Positions 25,846-36,965 of a DNA stretch of 64,000 bases are shown here, in pieces. The notes under the pieces are model-generated. The model was not told the DNA's origin. It saw nothing but the letters and a program-made list of their open reading frames with translations, and searched no databases. The translations under genes and the position numbers were made by a program. The number at the start of each line of letters is the position of its first letter. Within the stretch, counting starts at the first letter, position 1. This DNA is from Tenodera sinensis (lineage: Eukaryota > Arthropoda > Insecta > Mantodea > Mantidae): the NCBI GenBank assembly GCA_030765045.1, contig CM060961.1, forward strand, positions 35,008,805 to 35,072,804, given 5' to 3'.

Positions 25846-26108
25846 CTGAAAAGAAAGGACTGCTCATGGCTTCCGGATCCCAGACGGACCACAGCTGAGC
25901 ACAGATGAAGGGTGTGGAGCAGACTATGTACAGGGCGAGAACAGTCACCATCTGCTTCACCGTATTCATCTTCGCCCTGGAGATAAGTGGACTACATCCT
26001 TGTGTGTTGGTCTTATTCCTGCCAGCATGCAGCCATATCTCTCGGCAGATGCACGAATACGTGGTCGTGAGCACCGTCAGTGGCACCAGAAACACGGACA
26101 CACTGTAC
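25846..26108 (-). CDS. inotocin (vasopressin/oxytocin-like) receptor, exon for TM5-ICL3-TM6
   Basis: This 263-base internal exon encodes TM5 (YSVSVFLVPLTVLTTTYSC), a third intracellular loop of about 25 residues, the cationic junction ISRAKMNTVKQ, and TM6 with YIVCSTPFICAQLW followed by SVWDP. The SRAK-x-x-TVK stretch and the LWSVWDP extracellular edge are hallmarks of vasopressin/oxytocin receptors. The TM6 C-x-x-P motif is present as CSTP rather than CWAP. The acceptor is TTTTGTTGCAG before 26108 and the donor is GTAAATTC after 25846. The intron phase joins exactly to the upstream exon, giving VTW-YSV across the junction. The ligand in insects would be inotocin; the receptor is a Gq-type class A GPCR in the plasma membrane. 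A CCAP or corazonin receptor fits the motifs less well. The exon exits in phase 1. Confidence 0.9.
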
Positions 26109-26424
26109 CTGCAACAAAAAGCCCAGATACAACACTTAGAAAGTGTTAAAATATATGCACAACATTTGGGAATAGTGTTCTGCGCATGTTTCTTTACTGC
26201 GTAAGACATTTCAACATATACATGTTAATTGTAGGCTGATTAGTGGAATGAAACAAAATACGCACTATCGCTCTATTTCAGATGCAAAATAATTTCAAAG
26301 CGCTTTGTTGCACACAATACGTTCCACTGTGTAAAGCATTGTGTTGGAAGGACAAAATATCTGCATTCAATACGTTTAAAATTCTTATCAGACACAAACA
26401 CTTGCAAACCGAATCAATACGTAC
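26109..26424 (-). other. receptor intron, 316 bases
   Basis: A GT-AG intron on the minus strand. The donor is GTACGTA just after ACATG and the acceptor is TTTTGTTGCAG. It is small compared with the flanking introns, which extend beyond any exon I could find. It contains no recognised repeat. Confidence 0.85.
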
Positions 26425-26519
26425 CATGTGACGTATGCCTGCTTCCCCCAGGGTTCGATGAAAGTCGCCCAACAGTCGTAGACACCGGGATCCACTTCCT
26501 GGTACGAGAACACCACCAG
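26425..26519 (-). CDS. inotocin receptor, exon for extracellular loop 2
   Basis: This 95-base internal exon has acceptor TTTATTTGTTCCAG before 26519 and donor GTACGTA after 26425. It encodes LVVFSYQEVDPGVYDCWATF, then IEPWGKQAYVTW. The DCWATFI-x-PWG-x-x-AYVTW signature is the conserved second extracellular loop of vasopressin/oxytocin receptors. The cysteine is the partner of the TM3 disulfide, and the loop shapes the peptide-binding pocket. The exon ends in phase 2 and joins in frame to the exon at 25846-26108. The upstream exons for TM1-TM4 should lie at higher coordinates but were not seen in this window. Confidence 0.9.
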
Positions 26520-26954
26520 CTGGAACAAATAAAGTTAATAATAATGATAATGAACTTATCTAAGATATTGTGACATTGTTTAAGATCTGCATAGAGAAAG
26601 TGTGTTATAGATTACATGCTCATTGAATGATCGTTGCTAAGGAGCAGAAGAAAATAAGAGATAGAATTTAAAAGGTTAGGGGTTAAAAGTTCATGCGAGA
26701 AAGGGAGTTTTTAGTGTATTTGGGAATTTGCGCAAGTGAAGGAAAAGCTAATTAAATGTAAAAGTAAACAAAATAAACTAAAAATAGTGAATAAACATGG
26801 AGAGTTTAAAAAAAAGTTAACTGAAAGTGTAATTATGTTAAATTGGCGTATGTGAGGTCATACTAATCGCAAAAGTTCGAGAAAAATAATGGAATATTGA
26901 GAATTGCTACAACATTCATGTGTTATATTAAATTATTATTGACATTGTTCATTT
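26520..26954. other. presumed upstream intron of the receptor
   Basis: AT- and purine-rich sequence with no exon or recognised repeat. Confidence 0.5.
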
Positions 26955-27078
26955 TTATTTTCTCTACTGGTAAGTAGAGGAAGTATTGTACTCCACCCAA
27001 AAGTTCGATGTCCAGATTTCACCGGAAATATATGTTTTGAGGCCCCTGAACCCAAAAAAGGCATTTTTAGAAAAAGCT

Positions 27079-27081
<3 letters not shown>

Positions 27082-27151
<70 letters not shown>

Positions 27152-27166
27152 TGCGTGTGTGTGTCA
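27082..27166 (+). repeat. (GT)n and (GCGT)n microsatellite inside family A
   Basis: A GT array passes into GCGT units and back to GT. It occupies the same position as the CA/GT microsatellite in other family A copies, so it expanded from an element-borne seed. Confidence 0.95.
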
Positions 27167-27198
27167 GTATGTGGACAACACCTCAGAAACGAAAAGTA

Positions 27199-27440
27199 AG
27201 GTCGGTCTGGGTGGCTCAGTTGGTTAGACGCTGGCCTACCGATCCCAAGGTCGCGGGTTCAAACCCGGCCCAGGCCAATGGTTTTTAAGTGTGCTTAAAA
27301 ACGACAGCTCCATGGCAGTATATTTACTGGCATGTAAAAGAACTCCTGCAGGACGAAATTCCGGCACACCGGCGACGCTGATGTGATCCTGGCAGTTGAC
27401 AGCGTCGTTAAACAACAAAATATTTATTTATTTTATTTAT
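27199..27440 (+). mobile_element. SINE-2, full-length copy with 11-base duplication
   Basis: The tRNA-like head has an A box (GTGGCTCAGTTGGTTAGACG) and a B box (GGGTTCAAACCC). The 3' region contains CGGCACACCGGCGACGCTG and GTCGTTAAACAACA, then a TATTTATT-rich tail. Perfect 11-base direct repeats AACGAAAAGTA flank it at 27188-27198 and 27441-27451. The duplicated sequence is itself part of the family A element, so this insertion is younger than the host element. Confidence 0.92.
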
Positions 27441-27614
27441 AACGAAAAGTAGGTCAAATACTGAAGTTGGTATTTACGTTTGATGTCTTTCAAGGAGACG
27501 ACACGAAAATTTTGAAGAAAATTCCTCCATCCTTAACTACACTTTATATGCAAAATTTTTCGAAAATTTTGATTTTCTTGAAAATGGCTCTTACGATTTT
27601 GATTAAAATTCCAT

Positions 27615-27668
<54 letters not shown>

Positions 27669-27991
27669 TATAGTGAACCATTTTGGAGATATGTCTGGTT
27701 GTTTGTGTGAGTTTTGGAGAACTTACACTTCTGTCAAATGGAACATCGCTATTCATTTTTTTATGTTAAGTGTGCAAAGAGAACGGAATCTCAATGCTTT
27801 AAAAGATTTGACTATCGCTCAAAGCCTACTGTATTCTAATATTCCCCTTGCACCTACAAGGAAGTATGTAATAAGATAATTTGTATAAATTTTTATCTGA
27901 ACTAACGTGAAGACGATTTAGAAATAAGATTTTGTAAGAATAGTTAGTACAAGGGTAGAGAAAGTCATGTGAGTGCAACACATCAGATTTT

Positions 27992-29089
27992 CACAGATGC
28001 CTTAACACATCAATCACATCAAATGGCTCGGGTATTTCTAAATTTGACATTACTAAACGTGCGATTGTTCGGAATACACATTCAAACTTTTAATGCATTT
28101 CAGCTTTTTCTTTTTCACTAACACAATTGAAAACAGATCTTACGTGGAATTGTTGAACATCCGTTGTAATTTAAGGTGTTGATTACTTGTGCAGGGGTAA
28201 CGTGAACCTGTTTCGCTACAATGTAACCAGTTCAACGCGACTGATTCGGCATGATATTGTATATATCACTGTACTGTACTGAGAATACAAGAGCTCTGCC
28301 GTTTCTGTATACGCCGATGTCCGCGACAATCTATTTCGATTACGGGGCCAGCCAAGATCCGTTCTATGGCATGCTCATGACAAGAGACTGTCGCGCTGTT
28401 AACACTGTGAGACGGCTGGCGTTGTAGTGCTGATAGAGAATGGGTAGGGCTGTTGTTGAATGTGGCAGTGTTTTAGTCACTGAAGCTCTAAAAGGCAAAT
28501 ATTAAGATAAATCATTTCAACCAAAGGTTCATTTACATATATTATGCTAAATAAAATATTCGCGTTTAGAGGATTTATCTCTACAAGTTTTAGGCTTAGT
28601 TTGCACTTTCCCAATAGACTTGTTTCTTTGTAGATATTTAAAAATATTACTTAATACATTTAGAGTAAGTCTTAGAATAATATATCGAACAAAAATATAC
28701 GAAGTAAATGAATACACCAGAAAGGCACCATGCAAAAGCACTATCGAATGCCACAAATACAAACAAAGAAAAGCGAGTATAGAAACCCGCTTCTATCTTT
28801 ATTTCAATTATATAGATAATTGCATGAATTGTTTGCAGAAGAGTGATTATAGAAAGTTATGTGAATGTGTTACGTAAAAGAAAAACGAGTAGAGGAAATC
28901 GTGTGAATATGTGTTTCAATCACATGGAAAGCTTATGAATTGGTTGTTGAGAGACACATGTGAATGTGCTAGGGAAAAAAAGTAGCATAAAAATCTTGTC
29001 CATAAAAAGGTACTTGCAAGATCATGGTGATAGGTCATTCAGTGTCGGAGTTTATCAATTATATACGTACCTACAAACATATAGACAAT
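27992..29089. other. unassigned sequence
   Basis: No supported gene. A higher-GC patch lies near 28230-28450. Frames at 28547-28877 are AT-driven. Confidence 0.4.
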
Positions 29090-29480
29090 AACCCTGGGAG
29101 GAAGGGATGAGATGAGTGGCTTTACGGGCGTGAGGGACCCCTGGCGGGCAGCGAGCGGACGTGAGGATGCCTAATGTGTGCTGGAGATTCATCTTGGCAC
29201 AGGGTTCGTCAAGCAGCCAGCAGCCGCATGGGTTTAGAGAGTCGTCCCGGCAGACCTTACAAGTATAAGGCCATGCATCTCCGAGAAGAGCAATTACAGT
29301 GCAAATACACCACACCGCAGCGCTAACTCGTCCATCGGCAACACTTCCGACTCTAAATGACTGAATTGACAGGAGGTGAAATTAAATAGAGGGACGGGAA
29401 AAGCACGAAATATAATCCAAAAAACCCTCGAAAAAGGCCCAGGAAGTTCGGCCTCGGAAACCGAACTTACGATCTCCGGA
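29090..29480. other. higher-GC island of unknown nature
   Basis: This stretch is clearly more GC-rich than its surroundings and is open on the minus strand over 29055-29315 and 29294-29557. The minus-strand peptide has several cysteines (CKVCRDDS, NPCGCWLLDEPCAK), but I recognise no family. A possible acceptor (CCCTTCCTCCCAG) and donor (GTACGTATA) lie at its low-coordinate edge. It could be an untranslated or alternative 5' exon of the receptor, since it lies upstream on the same strand, or an unidentified SINE. Confidence 0.3.
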
Positions 29481-29658
29481 ATATGTTTAGTGTGATAAGT
29501 GAATGAATTCTCAAAACACCTTCCAGCGGTGTCTGATAACGAAAATTCGTCTTGCACTTGTCGGAAAAAAATTGCTCATAAATATAGGTACTAACAAATA
29601 TTGTAGTTGATCGCAGGGAGATTGAATGACGGTAAGGAAAGCTACAAGTTCCTTGTGT

Positions 29659-29661
<3 letters not shown>

Positions 29662-29705
<44 letters not shown>

Positions 29706-29708
29706 AGA
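29662..29708 (+). repeat. (GA)n microsatellite
   Basis: About 20 GA units with one TG interruption. Confidence 0.95.
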
Positions 29709-30035
29709 GAACAAAAATAAATATTTTGATTATTTTTCTCAAAGATGACCCTAATAATTTGGAAAAACAACATGAATTTCAAATGCATTGAATGTTTGGT
29801 AACTAACTGCCGAAGGGCGTTAGTCGCTAGGGAGAGTGAAATAAGACCAAAACAGAGACAATGTAATAAAAGGTAGGTTGACATAGAGAGGAAATGTAAA
29901 CAATGAGAGGCAGACAAATTTGAAAGGAATCTCTGCGCTTCGGGCAATTAGTTCTGCTAATGTTCACATAGCCTAGTGCATTAATTTACATCCATCACTG
30001 GTAATGCAATATTAATAATAGCAGAAACAATACAC
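29709..30035. other. unassigned sequence
   Basis: No gene or recognised repeat. Confidence 0.4.
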
Positions 30036-30365
30036 AGGGTGATCTAGAAATGTATACACACTGTAATACATGCTATATGTGTATTTTTTCAGAGTTACGT
30101 CGAACTATCGGTGGAATGTTATACACTATGGCGTTTTCAACGAGAGATGAAGGAGAGACGATGAGTTCAGATGCAAACAACAGGCGCGTACCTGCAATGC
30201 TCGCACAGATAGTATAAAACGGTATATACCAGCAGTGTCCAACCTTCTCTCTTTGGAGAACCTTACGCAGTAAGCACCAATGCCTCACTCCACTCCTCAG
30301 TCGGAGGGACAGACAGTCTGTATACAGTGACGGACACACACAGGCGATTCTACGGAAGTTTCTAA
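30036..30365 (+). mobile_element. possible mariner-like element, 5' remnant
   Basis: An end-like sequence (AAATGTATACACACTGTAAT) is followed by ATGGCGTTTTCAACGAGAGA, which reads MAFSTRDEGE. This resembles the MxFSxxDR start of mariner-like transposases. Further on, a region in shifting frames resembles a GRPxxV linker and an F-x-RSPxK segment. The frame is broken and the rest is missing. The assignment is tentative. Confidence 0.4.
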
Positions 30366-30384
30366 TTCGCAGCTGTCCTCAGAA

Positions 30385-30515
30385 GACCTCTTCATTCTCG
30401 ATGATTTTTGCATAAACAGTAAGAGACAGACAGAAACTTATTAAATAAAAAAATGTTGATCTCTTTAAGGCACACAATTTATGTCAAATATTTATTTTTT
30501 CTTTCGAGTGAATCT
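30385..30515 (-). mobile_element. family A repeat, inverted internal fragment
   Basis: The GATTTTTGCATAAACAGTAAG, then AGACAGACAGAAACTTATTA, and ACACAATTTATGTCAAATAT blocks are in the order of an inverted copy. Both ends are missing. Confidence 0.65.
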
Positions 30516-30562
30516 TTTACGAGACATTCTTTTTTATTTGGTTGAATTTGCCAATACTTACT

Positions 30563-30666
30563 TTTTTTACTTTCTCTACTGGTAAGGAATAAGGAATAAG
30601 AGTTTGTAAGAATGTTTAGTACAAGAGTAGAGAAAGTCATGTGAGTGCAACACATCAGATTTTTTA
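30563..30666 (-). mobile_element. family A miniature derivative, ends only
   Basis: About 104 bases consisting of the inverted 3' end (ACTTTCTCTACT at 30569-30580), a short bridge, and the inverted 5' end (AGTAGAGAAAGT at 30626-30637, then CATGTGAGTGCAACACATCA). Nearly the entire interior is deleted while both ends are kept. This deletion pattern is the expected product of a DNA-type transposon and fixes where the element termini are. Confidence 0.85.
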
Positions 30667-30804
30667 ATTTTGTTATAGAACACAAGCTTTCTACACATGT
30701 GTAAGGTGATTAATATTCCAGTAATGTACATACTTAAAAAACCTTCTTTCGACATCGCTAGAGGTAATAGGTACATATGGATAATACTTATATAACTGTC
30801 TCAT

Positions 30805-31135
30805 ATATTTGTTATGCCTTTATTCTCGTGGGATCGTTTACATTTTGTGGCAAACCATCTCGCATTTGGAAACGCCATTTTTGACACATTTTGGAGCTAT
30901 TTGTTCACATTTTTTCTAATTTTTCTGGCTTTGATTTCCTTAATTTTTGCATATGCTTCTTCCATTATGATAATAGCCTTTCACAAGTATAACTCGAATG
31001 TTTCTAAGGAGGTTATGGCATTGGTTAAGCAACAAAGCTATTATTTATAAAATTTAAATTACTCAACAGATCCGCTGAAGTTAGGGATTTTGCAATTTGA
31101 ATTGAGTATGGCTATTAAGAATCTAAAACATTATT
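30805..31135 (+). repeat. dispersed repeat C
   Basis: The 3' half (TCTAAGGAGGTTATGGCATTG, then AAGTTAGGGATTTTGCA and AAGAATCTAAAAC) aligns with 58795-58955. A hydrophobic frame at 30814-31047 (SYLFTFFLIFLALISLIFAY) covers the 5' half. I do not recognise the peptide, and the other copy does not preserve it. Confidence 0.6.
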
Positions 31136-32163
31136 TACTTTCACAGTATATTTCGATATAGGTACCTATACTGACCGGCAGCTACGATGGCGGGTGAGAT
31201 AGGACGCGCAGTGACATTTTCTGATGACGTCAACCATGTCCCACCAATGGGATTAAGAGTTGTTGACTCTCGTACAGAGAAAACCGTGCGCCTATTCAAC
31301 ATTAGAGCGCTTTTTAATAATGTAGTGATAGTGCGTTGTGTTACAATTAATATGTAAATACATAGTACTGAGTGTATGTGATGGAAGAAAACAAAAAAAG
31401 CAGTCGGTTTTACACAAACAAGCGAGGGACATAAGCGCATTCCTTCTGAGAGAGGCGACTGCCCGCAGGCAGCATTGCCAAATGTGGGAAATGCACAGCT
31501 GAAACTTGTGCTGTAGGTCTCAGAACGGTTCAGCGAGTTGTTCGTAAGGTTAGGTTATCAGAACAAGCTTCTGGTAAACCCGTATATAATTCCCCTGGAA
31601 AGTTATGGTTAGATAGTACCATGAACGTTGTAATTGCATGATATTGTCCATTTTCATCAGCAGGAACGTGTTGTTACTGAATATAAAAGTTAATATTGAC
31701 AGTAATAAACAGAAAACACAATATAGTTACACAATGCCACATTAAACAATTTATAGATGACGAATATGCAACTGTTTTTAAATAACGTAAGCTAAAGCGC
31801 ATTATTTAACTAAGTGTGCTTTTTTCTAGATGAACGAATGTATTGTTACCTATCTTTTGCTTTTTTATAAGAATGAATATTAAATGTTGTGTTTTTAATT
31901 CCTTGTCTCTTAGGTTTATTTTATTATACAATTTTCACGTTCGTATCTGTGTCATGAAATGTATGTTTACTGTAATAAATTAAAAACAAATGAGGTTTAT
32001 GGTGCGAGTAATATAATAATGTGCTTTATACATGCGCATTATAATGCTTTTGATTAGAGTACACAAAATTACAGATATAATACTGTGTTTCGCCCCTTTC
32101 CTTCAACTGTTGATGCAAGTTCGAAAGTACAATTACAGTTACAAAACATCAGCAAACATCGGC
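31136..32163. other. unassigned sequence
   Basis: No gene or recognised repeat. The minus-strand frame at 31141-31440 has no domain I can name. Confidence 0.4.
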
Positions 32164-32974
32164 TTTTTACTTTCTCTACTGGTAAGTAGGGGAAGTATTG
32201 TATTCCACCCAAAAATTCGATGTCAGGATTTCACCGGGAATATGTGTTTTGAGACCCCTGAATCCTATGTGTGTGTGTGTGGACAACATGACTCAAAAAC
32301 GAAAAGTAGGTGAAAAACTGAAGTTGGTATTTAAGTCTTTCAAGGATGCGACACGAAGATTTTGAAGAAAATAGCCCCACACTAAACTAACCTTTACATG
32401 GAAGATTTTTCGAAAATTTTGATTTTCTTGAAAATGGCTCTAACGATTTTGATTAAAATGTCATATGATTCAGATATTTTCATAAAAAATGAAATGTACA
32501 TATTGAATTTTCTGGCTATAGCTCCTATAGTCGCATTTACTTTGGACGACTTTTGCATAACTGGTAAACCGTTAGACATAGACCAAATCATACTGTACAA
32601 AAATGTAGATCTTGCTAAAATACACAATTTATGTCGAAATAAATTTTCTTGTAGTGTGAACCATTTCGGAGATATTCCTTGTTATGTATGTGAGTTTCGG
32701 AAGACTTACGTTCGTGAAATGGAACATCGTTGTTCATTTTTTAATATGTTAAGCGTGCAAAGAGAAACGGAATCTCAAAGATTTAAAAGATTTGACTATC
32801 ACACAAAGCCTACTGTATTCTAACATTCCCCTTCCACCTGCTAGGAAATAAGCAATAAAATAATTTGAACAAATGCTTATCTTAACTAGCACGAAGAAGA
32901 TATAGGAATAAGAGTATAAGAATGGTTTGTACAAGGGTAGAGAAAGTCATGTGAATGCAACACATGGGATTTTT
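32164..32974 (-). mobile_element. family A repeat, inverted full-length copy
   Basis: Complete from the 3' end (ACTTTCTCTACT at 32169-32180, hairpin CTACTGGTAAGTAG) to the inverted 5' end (TAGAGAAAGTCATGTGAATG). It holds the longest frame of the family, 141 codons at 32398-32820. The central part (NEMYILNFLAIAP, then LDDFCITGKPLDIDQ and KNVDLAKIHNLC) recurs in other copies. The frame lacks recognisable catalytic motifs. Confidence 0.92.
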
Positions 32975-33870
32975 TTGGTAAAAAAACATTTGCTCTTTTC
33001 CACAAAATTTATTACAGAGGTTCTGAATTGACATGGTAAAACATTTATGTAAGATAACTGGGTTATATTATTCCAACACACGAAGTTATTCTCAAGATTT
33101 CCACATCACACGTTGGATAGCGTGGATAGCATTCGTCTTGCATCTGTGCCTCAAACTGTAAGTAAGTTTCCAGCGCTAGTGGTTATTGGAAATCTTCACG
33201 TAGACAGATTTCCAAGTAATACATTGTCTCTGTACAGGGGTAGTACAACCGACTCCAAATGTTTTCCGATGAGCAAGAGGTGTTGAGGGGAACGCAAGGC
33301 AAATTTTCTTATGGAGGCGCTCCGAGAAACACCATGGCTTATATAAGTTCTTATTTACATAGATTTTGTGATCATACATTTTTAATATGAACTACAACAA
33401 CAATAATAATATAATAGTTAAATTCAATATATCGCAATAGTTACTAATTTCTGTCCTTATGTTAAGGTACTGCATATACGTGGAAGTGGCTTGACTTTTT
33501 CCATTGCATGCACGTTGTACAGCCCTGATTAACACTGCCCCAAGCAGGTGCTGCTGTTACGGGCACCGTGGGCCTGCTGAGCTCCAAAGTCGCGCTTGCG
33601 CATACAGAATAGTGATACATTCTTCTCCCTAACTTTATACAGTGTCATTTATTTAAAGTACCTGATTCATTTGGTAATAAAATCTAGTGCCATTGTGTTG
33701 GTTTTGTCCCATTGGTCATGGTGTGTCTGGTTTGAAGTTAATAGCAAGTTCACCGATCTTAATACATTGTATCTTTCCGTTCCTTTCTTCTTCGTTTGTT
33801 AAATTTCGTAATGTTATTCTGGCCTACCTTAGTAAAGTTAGCTTTTTAAACTCAGTTACGAATTATTTAC
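32975..33870. other. unassigned sequence
   Basis: No gene or recognised repeat. Confidence 0.4.
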
Positions 33871-34085
33871 GCGGTGATAGCAATTATGAGACCAGGCTTC
33901 GATTCCAGGTACCTTCTGGGGATTTTCTTCCGCTGGGAATACTGTTACAGGATGCACTCAGCGTCGTTAGGTCTCTGAGGCGCCATCTGGGGAGTAACTA
34001 TATTAAGAAGATTCCCGAAGGCCCCATATACGCCGGGAGGGACCAGAGCGTTGACCAGGTCCATATTCAAGATTCCTTTCAATAA
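33871..34085 (+). mobile_element. SINE-3, diverged copy
   Basis: Shares with 4290-4625 the sequence of blocks around GGTACCTTCTGGGGATTTT, GGATGCACTCAGCGTCGTTA, and CGGGAGGGACCAGAGCGTTGA, at perhaps 70 percent identity with a deletion. Its B box is decayed (GCTTCGATTCC). Confidence 0.65.
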
Positions 34086-35353
34086 AACATAACTGGCTTA
34101 TTTCTATACTCTATGGAGTGCAGTATCTATTACTGTTCTGTAGGATAGGAACAACTAATTTCTCTTTCATATCGTTTCTTAGGCTTTCATTGGCAGCATG
34201 TTATTTTTACAACTCAATACGGGAATTTTGTGTATCCTTTTAATGTTCACTACCTTATGAAATACATTTAGAAGGCAACTTATAGCCCCATGTATATCAG
34301 AATGAATTGGACATATCAATGATGAAAGAATTATAATACCAATTGAGTGGTTTTTCAGATCATTCTACACACGGAAACAAAATTTCTCTTTATTTGTATA
34401 CTTTCAGTTCATTTGTTTCTTCTCTTTATGCAATGACGTCACAGGTCTGACACGCGTTTTATATACTCCGAGTTTTCTCTCTTTGCTGTTATACATTTAT
34501 TTTTACAGCTAATTTTCCTCAATTTTCCTGACATCACTGATTACTTCCTTGCCTTTATTTTAATTCTGCATTGATTTTGTATGTTAGTGACACTGACACC
34601 CAAGTAATTAACTCATTACTTGCTCTGTACTAATTTCTTACAGCTAGATTTCATCTGACAGTTTTTATATATCGTGAAAAGCTTACATTTTTCCGTTGAT
34701 ATTTATTCTTTGGCATTGACTTTAAAGCTTTTGCAGATTCGTCTCCTTTTCTGATACATAATAGCAACACAGCTACTGCTAACCTGCTTTCTTTTATTTC
34801 GTCCATTATTACATGAAATAAAACTGGAAGCTAGTTCCTTGCTTATATCTGCTGATATGGCAACTTCCTCTATTAGGCTTTTGTTTTCTTTTTGAATATT
34901 TAATGAAAAGAATTAATATAGACACATAACCTTGAAAGAAGCGAATAAAACACTTGATTTAAATTAACTATTAAGTTACAGGCCCCTATAGGGAAAATAG
35001 GGTAATTTATTAATCACAGAAAAACAACGACTACATTTTTTAGAAAAAGCATTTACGCAAAAATTGAAATGGGTATTTTATTTCATAATCTACGGAAATA
35101 TACCCCAAAAGATTTTTTTAAAACACTTTTCGGATCAGATTAAGAAGTAATTGCCAAGTGAGGTTCTTTAGGGGGGGGGGGGATTAATTCGCATGATTTT
35201 CTCCAACACAGTGGTTTATTTTTGTATAGCTTCTACAATTATTCTCACAAAATCTTGTTGTTCTGTCCGCTTCATGTTATCCTCATACACCTTTGCAGAA
35301 TTAGTGTCCTTACACTAATAGATATATTGTTGTGAAAGAAGACATCAGCAACA
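34086..35353. other. AT-rich unassigned sequence
   Basis: No gene. A run of about 13 G lies near 35170-35182. Confidence 0.4.
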
Positions 35354-36112
35354 ATGCGTTTATTTTATCTTGTTTGTGATTATTGTGTGTGCGTTGTTGA
35401 AGTTCATTTCAACTTTCACAAGACACAGGAATATCAAAAAGCAGTTGTCAGCGTGCTGCGGAAAAACCGAAGCTTCACGCTTGACGTGGTGCATGAATTA
35501 AAAGAAACTGACAAAGTGAAACGAATAAGTTACTCTAAACGTTTTCAAACAATTCTTCAAGATAATCCGACTATTCTGGACTACAATTGGTTCACGGAAG
35601 AGGCATGATATCACCTGTCGGGATACATAAATAATCAAAATTCTCGTATCTGGTCAAGCGAGAACTCCCATATGATACACAAAGAGCCCCTTCATTTAGC
35701 AAAGATTGGTGTGTGGTGTGCAATATCTCGGCAACTGGTCCCATCTTCTTCGATACAACTGTCGCAACCTTGAAGTATTCAACGAGTTTTTAAATCAACT
35801 GGATGACCAAGAACTCTCCATGGGATATTTCCAAAAAGACGGTGCGACATGCCACACATTCAATCCTTTTTCGACGATCGCGTCATTTCGAAAGGACTTA
35901 GACCACCGCGTTCACCCGATCTGATATCACCTCATTTTTTCTCTGGGGCCATCTGGAAGGGACAGTTTATAAGAACAAACCACGAACCATAGACGCTTTG
36001 GAAGAAAACATCCGATCAGAGATCCAGGCAACAAACGCGGACATCTTAGCGAAAACGTCCGATAATATGGTCCGACGAATTCAATCTTCCCTGGATGGTA
36101 AGTAGTCTTCAA
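35354..36112 (+). pseudogene. IS630/Tc1-mariner-type transposase, broken
   Basis: Translation in shifting frames gives a decayed but collinear transposase: a middle region with RISYSKRFQTILQDNP and DYNWFTEEA (first frame, to 35605), then SENSHMIHKEPLHLAKIGVW, MGYFQKDGATCHTFN (the FxxDGAxxH motif with the second catalytic aspartate), SPDLISPHFFLWGHL and RTIDALEENIRSE. The PPRSPDL and FLWGHLEG segments are diagnostic of this superfamily in insects. At least two frameshifts and an in-frame stop separate the blocks, and the DNA-binding N-terminus is missing. Terminal inverted repeats were not identified. Confidence 0.85.
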
Positions 36113-36965
36113 ATTTCACTGCGATATCTCCATTAGTATTTGAATTATTACAATTCATGTCAGGTTCGGTGGCGAGTGGGGCACACTGTATTATGAGACA
36201 AAGTTAATAATCGTAAAAAATTGTAAAGGAGATTTTATACTCAAATCATTCAGTTTAATGGAAAGGAGGTGGTCGTTTAGTATTACTTCCGACATAAAAC
36301 TAGTGATAAGTACGATCTCACAACTGAAATTAAGGGAAGTTAGCAGCCAGTAAACATAGCGCGAATAACATTGGAGTTAAGTTGGCAACGTGACCAGCAG
36401 AGCTACGTTTGCTCGGAAGTTCACAAAACACTGATTACACCACGTGGAATGTCTCTCCTCATCCCTTCATTCCCCTGAGACCATGAGCTGGTAAACAGAC
36501 AGCATGTGGTAGTCACATTGTATTAAATGTCAAATGATAGAAGTAAACACAGGGTTTGTCAAAATAATTATGATACCTGACATCGGCTGACCATAAACAT
36601 TTTTATGTGAGAGAGGCTAGGATAGCTGGGATAGATATAATGGTATAAGGTATAAGTCTAGGGGAGGGTATTTCCCCTTCAACGGTACCCCTGATCGGAC
36701 AAAGTAGCTGCTACTCTAATGCATACTAAAATAACACTAACGCTAATTGATCCACAAAACTCAATTTTATGATGAAAACATTTAATACGTTTTAAAGTAG
36801 CAATATAAATTCATAGACTCATCTTCGAAGCAAATGACATATTTTTTCCATCCCGTAAGATTTACAACGATTACGCTCAAGAATATGCGTTTGAGTGCTT
36901 ATTAAATAATCAATAAGCTTTATAGTTTCTTTAAGCCAAACATAGGCTTATAGGAATACTACATT
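36113..36965. other. unassigned sequence
   Basis: No gene or recognised repeat. Confidence 0.4.

Larger units (their letters stand above)
26955..27991 (-). mobile_element. family A repeat, inverted, interrupted by a SINE
   Basis: Begins with the 3' end (TTTCTCTACTGGTAAGTAG) and ends with the inverted 5' end (GTAGAGAAAGTCATGTGAGT, then GCAACACATCAG). It is split by a SINE-2 insertion at 27199-27440. It carries an expanded GT/GCGT microsatellite (27082-27166). A T run of about 52 bases near 27616-27667 replaces the expected internal segment, so one part has been deleted or overwritten. It lies in the presumed intron of the receptor. Confidence 0.9.

Noticed and set aside
25905..26201. Plus-strand 99-codon frame opposite the receptor exon
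   Set aside because: Shadow of the minus-strand exon; only the minus strand shows receptor motifs and splice sites.
32398..32820. 141-codon frame as a host gene
   Set aside because: It lies wholly inside a family A repeat whose other copies carry stops and shifts in the same place.
35354..36112. Functional mariner-type transposase
   Set aside because: At least two frameshifts, an in-frame stop and a missing N-terminus.
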